From CAXXOK01 sp963675925 (GTDB lineage: Bacteria > Bacillota > Clostridia > Christensenellales > Aristaeellaceae), in the NCBI GenBank assembly GCA_963675925.2, contig CAXXIB010000004.1, positions 62,001-126,000 of the forward strand: a DNA stretch of 64,000 nt, in the 5' to 3' direction. Below the pieces are notes generated by a model, which searched no databases, was not told the origin of the DNA, and saw only the letters and a program-made list of their open reading frames with translations. Position numbers and translations under genes: made by a program. Shown piece by piece: positions 9,495 to 18,573 of the stretch; the first letter of the stretch is position 1, and each line of letters begins with the position of its first letter.

Positions 9495-9518
9495 GCCGTA
9501 TATTTTTCAATATACGGC
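9495..9518 (-). other. Intercistronic hairpin between the small secreted gene and the GH3 gene
   Basis: A perfect 9-bp stem (GCCGTATAT / ATATACGGC) with a six-base loop, followed on the - strand by GCTATTTTACT, which is only partly T-rich. It may reduce read-through into the GH3 gene or protect the upstream message; no strong terminator tract is present. Confidence 0.5.
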
Positions 9519-9545
9519 TGCCATTTCATGGAAAGTATTTATAGA

Positions 9546-10148
9546 TTATTCGGCAATGTTGAGCACGGTCAGGTCAGGCATCTCGAGGATACGGTTGACC
9601 AGAGTGACGTCGTCCATGTCCAGCTGCAGGTCTTCCACAGTCAGCATCATGCCAGTAACGCTGTGGTTTGCCAGGAAGTCGGCCACAGGATCATCGCTGC
9701 CAGCGGGGAAGGCGATATAGGTCATATCTTCCGTCCAGTTGGCGGTATCTAGCACCATTGAGAAGTTGAGAACCTGACGGCCGAAGGCTTTGCCGTGCTG
9801 CTCAAGGTACACGCGGTCAGTGGTGTCCAGCGTGATATCCAGGTGAGAGACTTCCTCATCAGCAGAGGGCGCCGAGGTGTATTTGCCTTCAAAGAAGGTG
9901 GTTTTGTTGCCCTTGATGCCAGGGTCGGTCGTGCCAAAAATGTCCTGTTTGAACATCAGGGTGTAGGTGCCGTCATCGTTGAGCATCAGCATCACGTCAT
10001 TGTTGAAGTACCAGCCCACAGCGTCAACAAACATATTGTCGCTAACGGTGTACGTGTTCATAATGCTAGCTGACGCGGCACCAATAAACATCATGGAGCA
10101 AACGATCGCTGCCAGCATGGCGATCAAACGGGTACGGTTGTTTTTCAT
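9546..10148 (-). CDS. Small secreted protein of unknown function
   Basis: 200 residues with a good AAGGAGG box and a signal peptide (TRLIAMLAAIVCSMMFIGAA, then SASI). The mature part is acidic and beta-rich, with alternating hydrophobic strands (YFNNDVMLMLNDDGTYTLMF; FFEGKYTS; LDITLDTTDRVYL). The phrases 'DDGTYTL' and 'FFEGKYT' resemble small lipocalin-like or 'F-x-G-x-Y-x' secreted domains, but I do not recognise a family. No cysteines follow the signal peptide and no catalytic motif is evident. It starts just after the terminator of the sensor kinase and precedes the GH3 gene, so it may be secreted with the enzymes or help bind substrate; this is inference from position only. Confidence 0.6.
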   Translation of the reverse strand: MKNNRTRLIAMLAAIVCSMMFIGAASASIMNTYTVSDNMFVDAVGWYFNNDVMLMLNDDGTYTLMFKQDIFGTTDPGIKGNKTTFFEGKYTSAPSADEEVSHLDITLDTTDRVYLEQHGKAFGRQVLNFSMVLDTANWTEDMTYIAFPAGSDDPVADFLANHSVTGMMLTVEDLQLDMDDVTLVNRILEMPDLTVLNIAE

Positions 10149-10209
10149 TAGAAAAGTTCCTCCTTATTTTGTTATCCCTGTAAAAACAGGGCAATTCCAT
10201 GCCATAAAC

Positions 10210-10237
10210 ATACAAAAATACGCGGTATACTACAATA
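10210..10237 (-). terminator. Intrinsic terminator after the sensor kinase
   Basis: A perfect 10-bp stem (ACGCGGTATA / TATACCGCGT) with an eight-base loop, followed on the - strand by ATTTTTGTATGTTT. It lies 48 bases past the kinase stop and before the small secreted gene, separating the regulatory pair from the enzyme operon. Confidence 0.75.
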
Positions 10238-10284
10238 TATACCGCGTAACTGGACCTCTTCACATCGTAATCAGACGATGCTTT

Positions 10285-11589
10285 TTATGTCTTTTTAGGC
10301 ATGAGTAACAGAATATCCAACATGAAAAGGTTATTCTCTTGTTTGATTGCAAGCGTCCCGTGATAGCGCTCTGCCGTATGCAGCATGCTCTTCATACCAA
10401 AGCCGTGATATTTGGGATCTCTCTGGCTGGCAGGCAAGCCCTCATTATACGTAATTTCCCCGTCACTTGGATTTTCCATATGAATCGTGATGATGTTCTC
10501 ATCTTGACTTGCCGACAGAATGATATAGCGGTCTTTATCGCTTGGCAGTGCCATAACTGCGTTGATCGCATTATCCAAGGCGTTATGAAACAGGGCGTAC
10601 AGATCAAACTCCTCCACAAAGCTGAAATCCGCGCCCCCCAGGCTGCATGTAAGGTTAATGTTGCGTTGCAAGCATAGATCCATCATCTGCGTAAGCAGCA
10701 CATCCAAAACATCGTTGCCGGTATTCACACGAATATCATAGCGCTCGATGGATTTCATCATCCTGTCGAGCTGTTCTTGCGGCACGACTTCCTGAAAGCT
10801 GTTGAGCATCTTTTTCAGATCATGGTATTTCTCATTGATCAGCTGCGCGCTCACTTTGCTGGCTTCGTAATGCATGTGCTGCTGGTGAATGAGTTCCCGC
10901 ATGATTTCGATATGACTTTTCAGTCTCGCCTGATCCATGACACCGAATTGAAGAATTAAAATCAGCGTGTCCACAATGATCGCATAGGAGCTTTCAGCGA
11001 TGGCAGCCATGGTATTTCGATCGGGATTGTCCTGCGTCAAGCGCGCCATGCCAATGCATATGATTAGCACAACGATAGAAAATATCGCTTTGAGTTTATT
11101 GTTGAAGTCCTCTTCCCGATCCTGAATAAACGGCCTGAACAGCACAAATAAAAGCAAAAACACCCCTCCGTAACATAGCAAGTCAACCAGCAGAATACCA
11201 AAGGTGTTTTCCGCGAGTTCCGCTATCGAGGGGATTTGTTTCATGAGCTGTTTCAGGCTTCCGGCTAAATCCTGGGCGATGTAGCCGGATGCTGTGACAA
11301 ATAGTACCGTCCATATCGTCTCGGTAAAGCATACAAGCACGACCAGAATCAACACGAAATATACAATAAGCGACATGGCCGCATGGCTGATCAGCGCCGC
11401 CGAAGTGCTCCCGGGCACATAGAGGATATTTTGTATCGAGACGCATAGCCACCCGCCCACGACAAGGCTTGCAAGCAAACGCAGCAAAAACAGGGGGCGT
11501 TTCTTGAGTGTATAGCCGATGATCAAAACACCCATCATGGCCTGGAATAAAAAAACAGCGCTTCTAATGTTCTGATACCACGCCGGCAC
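10285..11589 (-). CDS. AgrC-like membrane sensor histidine kinase (GHKL ATPase domain)
   Basis: 434 residues. The N-terminal ~205 residues hold about six hydrophobic segments. A dimerisation helix follows with the phospho-accepting His in EKYHDLKKMLNSF (~260). The GHKL ATP-binding region shows HNALDNAINAVMAL as the N box, NIITIHMENPS, and YHGFGMKSM as the G box. It has the build of AgrC/VirS-type kinases that pair with LytTR regulators. The start is GTG and overlaps the regulator's stop by one base, so translation is coupled. The N-terminus could sense peptide or sugar; no agrB or agrD gene is nearby. It probably controls the adjacent secreted enzymes. Confidence 0.85.
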   Translation of the reverse strand: MPAWYQNIRSAVFLFQAMMGVLIIGYTLKKRPLFLLRLLASLVVGGWLCVSIQNILYVPGSTSAALISHAAMSLIVYFVLILVVLVCFTETIWTVLFVTASGYIAQDLAGSLKQLMKQIPSIAELAENTFGILLVDLLCYGGVFLLLFVLFRPFIQDREEDFNNKLKAIFSIVVLIICIGMARLTQDNPDRNTMAAIAESSYAIIVDTLILILQFGVMDQARLKSHIEIMRELIHQQHMHYEASKVSAQLINEKYHDLKKMLNSFQEVVPQEQLDRMMKSIERYDIRVNTGNDVLDVLLTQMMDLCLQRNINLTCSLGGADFSFVEEFDLYALFHNALDNAINAVMALPSDKDRYIILSASQDENIITIHMENPSDGEITYNEGLPASQRDPKYHGFGMKSMLHTAERYHGTLAIKQENNLFMLDILLLMPKKT

Positions 11590-12302
11590 TAACGACTCCC
11601 CCCCTTATACTGCGCGATGGCAGCCAGAAACTCTTTACGCCGCGACTTGCTGATGGCTAAATCATCCTGATGCACCCGCACACTGTCTCCGGTAATGCTT
11701 TGTACATGCTTGAGATTGACTAAATAGCAGGCATTGCATCTGGCAAAATGTGCATCGTACAGCAGTGCTTCATACTGCTTCAAGCTTCCCCATTGCCGGT
11801 ACACCTCTGAAAATGTATGAATCAGTACATCGTGATTGGAAACTTCGATATAAACGACATCATCGGCTGATATAAGGCGGATTTCCTCTTTATTGCGCAC
11901 TTCAATAGCAATGGAGGATTTTTGGTGGACAAGCGCTTTGCGTATCCGATCCATTTTCACCTTGAATGTGTCATACAGAAGCGGCTTTACAATATAGTCA
12001 AATGCATTGACCAGATACCCTTCGATGGCATACTGGGTAACAGTCGTGATAAACACAATCATGACATGATCGTCAATCGCCCGAATTCGCTTTGCAGCAT
12101 CCATCCCCGACATATCGGGCATTTGAATATCAAGCAGCAGCAAATCCACATCACAATGATAGTCTCCCAGCAATCGCATGGACTTATCATAATGATTCAC
12201 GGTATACACAAATTCTTCATGCTCATCTGCATACTTTTTCAGCATGCCGGTCAAGCATTCCGCTTGCTTCCGATCATCTTCCAGGATCGCGATCTTAATC
12301 AA
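11589..12302 (-). CDS. LytTR-family response regulator
   Basis: 237 residues. The N-terminal receiver domain has the acidic pocket in AILEDD, phospho-acceptor Asp ~58 in LLLLDIQMPDMSG, and a Lys in YIVKPLLYD. The C-terminal LytTR DNA-binding domain (~135-235) shows IEVRNKEEIRLISADDVVYI, SLKQYEALLYDAHFARCNAC and the closing ISKSRRKEFLAAIAQY. LytTR proteins bind pairs of short direct repeats upstream of target promoters. It is followed immediately by its kinase, in the same order as the second pair at 17672-18376 / 16326-17675. The promoter should lie in the long non-coding region upstream. Confidence 0.9.
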   Translation of the reverse strand: MIKIAILEDDRKQAECLTGMLKKYADEHEEFVYTVNHYDKSMRLLGDYHCDVDLLLLDIQMPDMSGMDAAKRIRAIDDHVMIVFITTVTQYAIEGYLVNAFDYIVKPLLYDTFKVKMDRIRKALVHQKSSIAIEVRNKEEIRLISADDVVYIEVSNHDVLIHTFSEVYRQWGSLKQYEALLYDAHFARCNACYLVNLKHVQSITGDSVRVHQDDLAISKSRRKEFLAAIAQYKGGSR

Positions 12303-12933
12303 TGATACTACCTCGATCTATTGCTACGCGCACCGGATCGTCTCAGCACCGCAGCGATCATCCGGGTTGAGTCCTACATGTCACAGTAAAAACAGACAGC
12401 CATGATCAAGAATAAAAGAAATGGAAACCGGCAGCAACACCATACCATCGACGATCACGTGTCAATTGGCCTGTTGCCTTCGTCCAGCTGCTGCGAAACG
12501 GAGTAATTCCAAAAGTCGCAGTACGCACCTGTTCCTATTCATATCATGGAACGCATTGTTCATTTGCATGTTCATAAACGGCACCGGCGTTACTTCCTAT
12601 GCAAGCCCGCAAACAGCGCTTCCTGCGTTGAGTCAGCGTATCCCAGGCAAGCCTGTGTCCCCATTGAATCGCCATCGCATTCGCCAAACAAAGATAAAAC
12701 GTTTGGTAAAATCGTGGAGCAATGCAGACTATTTTGTCAAGTAACGCTTACATCGTACCTGATAGCAAATTGACTGTCAAGGTACTCATCTTTCATGACT
12801 CCCTTTGACAGTCAATTCACAATCCGCTATCGCCAGGATGACAGCGATGGTACGATATATGGGCACAGTTTCAGAGTTCCCCGCTGCCTGTAACGGCATC
12901 CATTCCAGGGACATACAAAACGATGACAGCTTT
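12303..12933. other. Long intergenic region upstream of the first LytTR regulator
   Basis: 631 bases with no convincing gene. It holds an imperfect hairpin at 12333-12365 (CCGGATCG against CGATCATCCGG, with a bulge) in the regulator's leader, and a widely spaced perfect inverted repeat at 12769-12816. Short open frames here lack ribosome binding sites and protein-like composition. It probably carries the promoter of the regulator-kinase pair and the 3' end region of the small secreted gene at 12934. Confidence 0.5.
12769..12816. repeat. 12-bp perfect inverted repeat with 24-base spacer
   Basis: ATTGACTGTCAA at 12769-12780 and its exact reverse complement TTGACAGTCAAT at 12805-12816. There is no T-tract on either side, so it is a poor terminator. 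Each arm is itself partly symmetrical (TTGAC-TGTCAA). It could be a protein-binding operator or a long-loop RNA hairpin after the gene at 12934. Confidence 0.6.
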
Positions 12934-13569
12934 CTAGTTATACCCTATCGATGCGGGATCGGTTGTTTCGGTCTTGGTGAAAATATAGGCATAGGCAAAT
13001 TCCGCATCCGGATCGCGTTCGATATGATCGTCGGAGTAACCAAGGATCAGCTGCCCTTCGGCATTGATGCCCAGAACCTTCATCATTTCCATGTCCTCAA
13101 TTTCAAGACCCGTAATCACATCAAAGAACAACCCTTCGTCGTCATCACGGATTTTGAACTTGACTGCACCGGTAGAATAGCACTTGCCTTCGCCTTCGAC
13201 GATCACTTTGGTAAAGTCTTCATACGAAGCAGAGCAACGATAATCATCCACATCAATCTCTTTATGATTGAAGGAAAGAGTCCCCTGTAAGTTGGTGGCG
13301 TCGGCATGAATATAGGCAGCCATATCGACCAACTTGTTGTAATCGATTTGCAGCTTAATCTCAAGCGTAATGGCCTCCGGTGCCACATCCAGCATACCGG
13401 CATCGGCTTCATACGCGCCGGTCAATACCCAAACGCCTTCGTAATCTGCAGGCGTTGCATCATAGTTCAGCGCCAGCGTGTCTTGGGCACTGATTTCCTC
13501 CTGCGCAAAGGCAAACAGCGGAATCGCCAGCGCAAAGCATAGCATCAAGCAAAACAGTTTCTTCATCAT
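12934..13569 (-). CDS. Secreted protein of unknown function, lipocalin-like
   Basis: About 211 residues. There are three in-frame ATGs near the start (13575, 13569, 13566). The AAGGAG box lies only two bases from the first, so the second or third is favoured. A signal peptide (MKKLFCLMLCFALAIPLFAF, then AQEE) is followed by an acidic domain. It contains YEGVWVLTGAYEADAGMLDV, a run of alternating strands, LQGTLSFNHKEIDVDDY and an ending with EFAYAYIFTKTE. The 'YEGVWVLTGA-EADG' opening is reminiscent of small secreted lipocalin-like or copper-resistance-like domains in Clostridia, but the assignment is not certain. It lies 65 bases downstream of the secreted GH3 and a stable hairpin, so it probably belongs to the same transcript. 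Confidence 0.6.
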   Translation of the reverse strand: MMKKLFCLMLCFALAIPLFAFAQEEISAQDTLALNYDATPADYEGVWVLTGAYEADAGMLDVAPEAITLEIKLQIDYNKLVDMAAYIHADATNLQGTLSFNHKEIDVDDYRCSASYEDFTKVIVEGEGKCYSTGAVKFKIRDDDEGLFFDVITGLEIEDMEMMKVLGINAEGQLILGYSDDHIERDPDAEFAYAYIFTKTETTDPASIGYN

Positions 13570-13594
13570 TATCATGCTCCTTTTCTATGGGTGA

Positions 13595-13616
13595 GAGGCT
13601 CCCCGAAGGGAGCCTC
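13595..13616 (-). other. UUCG-tetraloop hairpin between GH3 and the small secreted gene
   Basis: A perfect 9-bp stem, read on the - strand as GAGGCTCCC-TTCG-GGGAGCCTC. UUCG closed by a C-G pair is an unusually stable tetraloop. There is no following T-tract, so it is more likely a processing or stabilising element, or a weak terminator, between the two genes. Confidence 0.65.
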
Positions 13617-13634
13617 CTACCAGTTAACAATTGG

Positions 13635-15947
13635 TTAATAGCTAAGGCCGAACCATGCGGAGTAGACGTTTCCGTCCATATCCTGATAGGCATAGCTGCC
13701 GGAGGGAGACAGTGCCAGCACATCAGCGGACATATACTCGTCCTTAGCATAACCGGGTACATCATTGGGGGATACACAAACTTCATACACAACGCCATCG
13801 ATTTCCTGCTGGTTTACAGCAATCACATCGTTGCTTGCTACCATGGTTACGGGCAGTTTGCCTGTGGGATTATACACACCCGTCAGTACGTCGAGCTGGG
13901 CTGCAACACTCGTTCCGAAGACACCGATCAGGCCGTCGCAGTAGGGCTCCAGATTGGTCAGAATCCAGGGATTGCTGATTTCAATGGAGGCAAGCACTTT
14001 GCCGCCGTTTGCATGAACCGCTTCAGCGATCTTGGGTACCTTGTCGATATCCGGAACCGTGGTGCTGAAGATCGTCTCGCCGGTCAGTGCCTGGCTGTCC
14101 GGGAAGCTGCGTTCGGGAACTTCCAGATCTTCAACCAGATCAATCACGGCCATCTGCTGACTGTTGTTCAAGCTCGGTGAGACTGCCAAAAACGCGATAT
14201 TGGCCAGGGTGTAGTCGTCAACAACTTCAAAGCCGCGGGCTGCAAACTCTGCCTTCATGCCAGCGGCCGGGTCCGAACCATCGCGGTTGGGCGCACCGAA
14301 GTAGCCGACATAGGCTTTCAAAGTGGTGTCTGTCAGGGGCAGTGCCGCAGCCGTGTTCTTCATCAGCACAACGGATTTCTGCTGCGCTTCATACGCCGCG
14401 GCTGCAATATCAGCCGACAGTGCCTCCACCGCTGCAACCGCTTGATCGGTATCACGGTAGGGGTTTTCAAAGCGACCCATGGAGATGATGGAGGTCAAGC
14501 GATTGATGCTTGCACGATCCAAGTCTTCTTTCTTAAGCAAGCCGGTGTCCAGCGCTTCCGTCACATCAGCAACGTCAAAGGTGCTGCCGATAATATCGGT
14601 ACCGGCGGCAATGATGGTTGCATAGCGCTCGGCCTGTGTCATATCCTCTGCACCGAAGTTTTGCGTGGATACGATACCGGAGTCAGAGTTGATAGAGCCC
14701 TTGAAGCCCATCACATCACGAAGCAATGTGGTCTGGATTTCCTTGTTATAGGCATTGCCAAGTTCGGGCGCATTGATTTCGACACCCTTGACAACCTGCT
14801 TTGCACTGCGGGCATCCATCGCGGGCCGGCTGTAACCGGGCATGATGCCGCCTGTGTTTGCATCAATCGCTGCCTGGAAGCCTACCAGCTGGTATTTTTC
14901 CAGCGAACCTTCCGTAGGATACACGCGCCACTGCCCAATTGCGTTGTGGGACTCAAAGCCGTTTTCAGCCGCGCCGTCACCGGGGAAGTGTTTAATGTTG
15001 AGGGAGACATCGCCGTCCTGCGTGCCATCGGTGCCCGTCTGATAGCCCGTCACAAGTGCTGTCACAATGCCAGCAACCGCTTCGGGGACTTCGCCGTAGG
15101 TTCCGCTGTTGCGATTCCAGCGGGGATCGGTGAGCAGATCAATTTGGGGACCATACATCACGTCGATGCCTTTTGCGTTCCAAATCTGGCGATCCTGGTC
15201 AGCATACTTCAATACTAAACCATAATCACCGCCATTGGCAACATCGCCCATCACGGCAGCGGCCATACCCAGGCTGCCCGGATATCCATTGCCGATCGGA
15301 TTGGAAATCACGGTCCAGGGAATGGACACCTGATCGGTTGCCACAGCAGCATATTCGCAAACCTGTGCCAACGCATTATTATACCACGTTGCAACAGAGG
15401 CATCCGGATTGGCACGTAAAACACCGGCACGCAAGCCACCGTCTACCAGCGCATTGACGCTGATTTCATCGTAATAATACGTTTGATTGCCATACGTTCT
15501 GGGGCCGCCTTCCATGTAGGGGAACACTTTTTCGAACATGACATTGCCATCTTCATCCACCGCGTCTGCGGCAGTTGCGGCCGCCGGGTTGGCCATCAGC
15601 GTATTGAAAATGAGGCCTACCTGCTGCTTGACCGTCAGCTTCGAAACCGTATCTTCCGCACGCGTTGCCGCGTCCAGCCGCCAGTCCTCAAAGGCATCCA
15701 GTTGCTGGTTGTTGTTGCTGTCACGGAAATAGAGTCCGTCTTGGGCAATCACACCAACAACCGTAACGCCGATCGTCGGGCCATCTGCATTTTCATAAAA
15801 AACCGGGGTAAGAACCGCATCTTCGATGCTTTGTCCGTCTCCAATGGTATAGGGGGCGGCAATATACTCGCTGCCGTCAGCAACCGCTGCGGGGGTGATG
15901 CTGACCAACAGGGCAAGTATTGCCAACAAACTCATGATTCGTTTCAT
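13635..15947 (-). CDS. Secreted glycoside hydrolase family 3, canonical domain order
   Basis: 770 residues with a signal peptide (MKRIMSLLAILALLVSITPA, then AVAD). A Ca-binding-like motif DSNNNQQLDAFEDWRLD (~76-92) is typical of one bacterial GH3 branch. The barrel domain shows YGPQIDLLTDPRWNRNSGTY and KHFPGDGA (Lys/His ~319-320). The expected nucleophile is Asp ~422 in INSDSG. The C-terminal domain starts near QKSVVLMKN (~523) and ends with VNQQEIDGVVYEVCVS. It probably acts as an extracellular beta-glycosidase on oligosaccharides. No transmembrane anchor is seen, unlike the two permuted GH3 proteins in the window. It lies between the two LytTR/kinase pairs, with a small secreted gene downstream. 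Confidence 0.85.
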   Translation of the reverse strand: MKRIMSLLAILALLVSITPAAVADGSEYIAAPYTIGDGQSIEDAVLTPVFYENADGPTIGVTVVGVIAQDGLYFRDSNNNQQLDAFEDWRLDAATRAEDTVSKLTVKQQVGLIFNTLMANPAAATAADAVDEDGNVMFEKVFPYMEGGPRTYGNQTYYYDEISVNALVDGGLRAGVLRANPDASVATWYNNALAQVCEYAAVATDQVSIPWTVISNPIGNGYPGSLGMAAAVMGDVANGGDYGLVLKYADQDRQIWNAKGIDVMYGPQIDLLTDPRWNRNSGTYGEVPEAVAGIVTALVTGYQTGTDGTQDGDVSLNIKHFPGDGAAENGFESHNAIGQWRVYPTEGSLEKYQLVGFQAAIDANTGGIMPGYSRPAMDARSAKQVVKGVEINAPELGNAYNKEIQTTLLRDVMGFKGSINSDSGIVSTQNFGAEDMTQAERYATIIAAGTDIIGSTFDVADVTEALDTGLLKKEDLDRASINRLTSIISMGRFENPYRDTDQAVAAVEALSADIAAAAYEAQQKSVVLMKNTAAALPLTDTTLKAYVGYFGAPNRDGSDPAAGMKAEFAARGFEVVDDYTLANIAFLAVSPSLNNSQQMAVIDLVEDLEVPERSFPDSQALTGETIFSTTVPDIDKVPKIAEAVHANGGKVLASIEISNPWILTNLEPYCDGLIGVFGTSVAAQLDVLTGVYNPTGKLPVTMVASNDVIAVNQQEIDGVVYEVCVSPNDVPGYAKDEYMSADVLALSPSGSYAYQDMDGNVYSAWFGLSY

Positions 15948-16325
15948 TTCTTTCGCCCTTTCCTCATATTATTTATTCTTGATAGTTGTTGAACTCATAC
16001 ATGCAGCGACTACTCGCATTCTTACGTTTATAGACGATCTCCTTCCGTGCAAATTGAAATACGAATTTCCACCGACATGCATTTGATATTCATCTTAGAA
16101 TGATAGTATCATAATCTAAAATGAAAAAAAGGCGTTCGGCGCATACGGCCATGAGTATGGCGTGTATCCTCAGCCGGTCGATTGTATGGGTGTATATTTG
16201 TCGTGAATGAAATTCTATGTCGCCAGCGGTCAATAATTACACATCGAATACATTTTTAAAGGGTTCCACCTACGGATTGTTACGGTCGCGAAGTCACCCG
16301 CCAAAGACCTTTGATGCCAGTGTTG
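15948..16325. other. Intergenic region between the secreted GH3 and the second kinase
   Basis: 378 bases without a gene. It is AT-rich near 16080-16130 and contains the small palindrome TGATAGTATCA. It must carry the promoter of the - strand GH3 gene. No clear terminator follows the upstream kinase, so some read-through from the regulator pair into the GH3 gene is possible. Confidence 0.4.
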
Positions 16326-17675
16326 CTATGACGCCGCATCCTCCGTCTTGGGTGGTTCGGCCAAGGTGACTGTCAGTTTAAACACCTGGTTCTCTGCTTG
16401 AATCGATAGTAGGCCGCCATACTTCTTTGCGATTGCGCTAATTGAACGCAGGCCGAAACCGTGAAGCTGTTTTTCCTTTTTATTGGTGATAAGCTTGCCT
16501 TGTTTATATTTCAGTTCGTTTTCAAAATAGTTCTCTGTAAACAAAATCACCAGTCCGTTTTGCCTAGCCGCCTTCATGGTGATATAGCTGCACTCACGAT
16601 TGGATATATGGTCGATACTTTCAATGGCATTATCCATAATATTGCCAAACAAGGCATAGATATCCATTTCAGACAAAAAATTGAATATCGTCCCATCCAA
16701 AATATAGCTGAACTTAATCCCCTTGCTCTGGCAGATGATATTCTTCTCCGTCAGCACAATATCCAGGCTTTTGTTGCCGGTTTCAACGACTGTATTATAC
16801 TCGTTGATCGACTCCTCCAGATGATCGATATACTGATCAAACTGCATCTTCCCTTCAGCCGAGCGGATGAGTTTAATTTGGTGTTTCAAATCGTGGCATT
16901 TCGTTTGGAGCGACAGAATACCTGTACTGCTTATTTCGTAGTACTTTGTTTTACTGTTGATGAAGTTTTCCATGCGCGTTTTATCCTGCTGGAGCCGATC
17001 CAGATACGGAAGCATCAGCAGCAGCGCAAAACTCATCATGCTGTACATAAACGAAGTAAAGAAGAACAAAAACAAGTACTGTGCACTGTTGCCAGACCCC
17101 GTGATACGATAGCTGAACTCCAGCAGCATCTGGCAAACGAGCACAATGAGAAATAGCCAGGACATCATTTTCACATGCAGCCGGCATCGGTCTTTCGCGA
17201 TTCGCAGATAGAACAGGTAACACAAAACGCTGATGAGCAAATAAATTCCATAGGAGAACAGCGATTGATAGAGGCTGACAATAGGCCACGGCAGCTGATA
17301 GTTCATCATGCCGTTGGTAATCATTTTCATGGCATCCCAGGCCAAGCGATACACGGTAAGGGCCAGTGTGCTATTAAACAAATACTCACTGACCGAGGTT
17401 TTTCGGCAAAACCAATACGTTAACAGGTATAGCATACTCATGATCACAATAAAGAGCGTATACCCAAGCGCCGAGGCAAACAGTGTATGCAGTACTTCTT
17501 CAATAATAAACCGCATACTCCAGCTTCCGCCAATCAGCACCAGGCCGCTGGCAGCTACGCGCCAGGCATAATGGGAGCGTTTTTCTCCTCTGCCAAAAAG
17601 CAGGAGTAAAACGAAGAAAATAACCCCCGACGACAAGCGCCAGTCAATATCGGTGATCCACCAGGTTGAGTTCAT
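16326..17675 (-). CDS. AgrC-like membrane sensor histidine kinase, second copy
   Basis: 449 residues. About six or seven hydrophobic segments fill the first ~220 residues. A His in QTKCHDLKHQIKLI (~270) is the likely phospho-acceptor. The GHKL domain carries FGNIMDNAIESIDHI (N box), NGLVILFTENYFEN and LHGFGLRSISAIAKKYGG (G box). It overlaps its regulator by ATGA (4 bp). Domain order and gene order are the same as in the first pair, but similarity in the membrane part is low, suggesting a different signal. It may govern the downstream secreted GH3 or the upstream GH3-GH2-transporter operon. Confidence 0.85.
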   Translation of the reverse strand: MNSTWWITDIDWRLSSGVIFFVLLLLFGRGEKRSHYAWRVAASGLVLIGGSWSMRFIIEEVLHTLFASALGYTLFIVIMSMLYLLTYWFCRKTSVSEYLFNSTLALTVYRLAWDAMKMITNGMMNYQLPWPIVSLYQSLFSYGIYLLISVLCYLFYLRIAKDRCRLHVKMMSWLFLIVLVCQMLLEFSYRITGSGNSAQYLFLFFFTSFMYSMMSFALLLMLPYLDRLQQDKTRMENFINSKTKYYEISSTGILSLQTKCHDLKHQIKLIRSAEGKMQFDQYIDHLEESINEYNTVVETGNKSLDIVLTEKNIICQSKGIKFSYILDGTIFNFLSEMDIYALFGNIMDNAIESIDHISNRECSYITMKAARQNGLVILFTENYFENELKYKQGKLITNKKEKQLHGFGLRSISAIAKKYGGLLSIQAENQVFKLTVTLAEPPKTEDAAS

Positions 17676-18376
17676 AAATTTTCACCTAAATAGCTTACAA
17701 ATCGGCGTTCAATCTCCTTACGGTGCGATTTGGAGATTAACACTTTCTTTCCGTTGACAATCAAGTATTCATTATGCACGCTGGCGATGTGGCGCAAATT
17801 GACCAAATACGAACGATGACAGAGAATAAACTGCTTTTCATCCAGTTGCTTTCTTGCCTCGTATAGCTGCCCGCGCACCCGATATTCTCCCTGCTCGGTA
17901 TGATAGATCAAATCATGATCATACACTTCAATAAAATAAATCTTGTTGGAAGATATGCTGATAATGTCCCTGGATGTTTTCAGCACTACGGTAACCCCAA
18001 GCTGATTCTGTATACGCTTGATCGCCTTATTCATCACCCGGTCAATGGAGCGTTGATCGGTCGGTTTGATAATGAAATCCAGGGCATCGACTTCATAGCC
18101 CCGAATCGCCATTTGTGCCATACCGGTGACAAAGATTAAAATCGTATCTTTGCTGATCTTGCGGATAAAGTGTGCCGCTTCAAGACCATCTATTTTGTCC
18201 ATGTGAATGTCCAAAAATGCGATGCTATGTTCTTCCGGGCTGCGGATAAACTCCACACCGTCTTGGTAGACATGAATCAAATAGGGTTCCTTTGATTCCG
18301 CCAAATACTGTTCAATCTGCTTTTTCAGTATGTCAGCATCTTGCGCAGAATCATCTACAATCGCGATTAAAAGCAT
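17672..18376 (-). CDS. LytTR-family response regulator, second copy
   Basis: 234 residues with a good AAAGGAG box. The receiver has acidic residues in AIVDDS, phospho-acceptor Asp ~56 in IAFLDIHMDKIDG and Lys in FIIKPTDQRS. The C-terminal LytTR domain contains IYFIEVYDHDLIYHT, RGQLYEARKQLDEKQFILCH and LISKSHRKEIERRF. Co-translated with the kinase that follows. The promoter must lie in the ~45 bases between its start and the terminator at 18426. Confidence 0.9.
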   Translation of the reverse strand: MLLIAIVDDSAQDADILKKQIEQYLAESKEPYLIHVYQDGVEFIRSPEEHSIAFLDIHMDKIDGLEAAHFIRKISKDTILIFVTGMAQMAIRGYEVDALDFIIKPTDQRSIDRVMNKAIKRIQNQLGVTVVLKTSRDIISISSNKIYFIEVYDHDLIYHTEQGEYRVRGQLYEARKQLDEKQFILCHRSYLVNLRHIASVHNEYLIVNGKKVLISKSHRKEIERRFVSYLGENL

Positions 18377-18425
18377 GATTCTAATCTCCTTTCGGCGTGC
18401 GTTACTTTGCAGTGTCTAATAGAAA

Positions 18426-18477
18426 AACCGCTGCAGCCATTACGGGTACATATCCCGTGATTTGTCATACAGCGGTT
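18426..18477 (-). terminator. Branched intrinsic terminator after the GPH transporter
   Basis: An outer 8-bp stem (AACCGCTG / CAGCGGTT) encloses an inner 5-bp stem (ACGGG / CCCGT). On the - strand it runs into TTTTTCTATT. It ends the GH3-GH2-transporter operon and insulates the second regulator pair. Confidence 0.8.
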
Positions 18478-18573
18478 ATGGTATCACCAAGCCCACCAGG
18501 ATACAGCGACAAAAGTATAGCATGCATCAAATGCATATGCAATCATCCCTGCTTCTTGGTGGCTGTGCTTTGG

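Noticed and set aside
12421..12773. Short + strand frames upstream of the LytTR regulator
   Set aside because: No ribosome sites, overlapping frames of equal length and no protein-like pattern.
14442..15218. + strand frame across the secreted GH3
   Set aside because: Shadow; the - strand carries all GH3 motifs.
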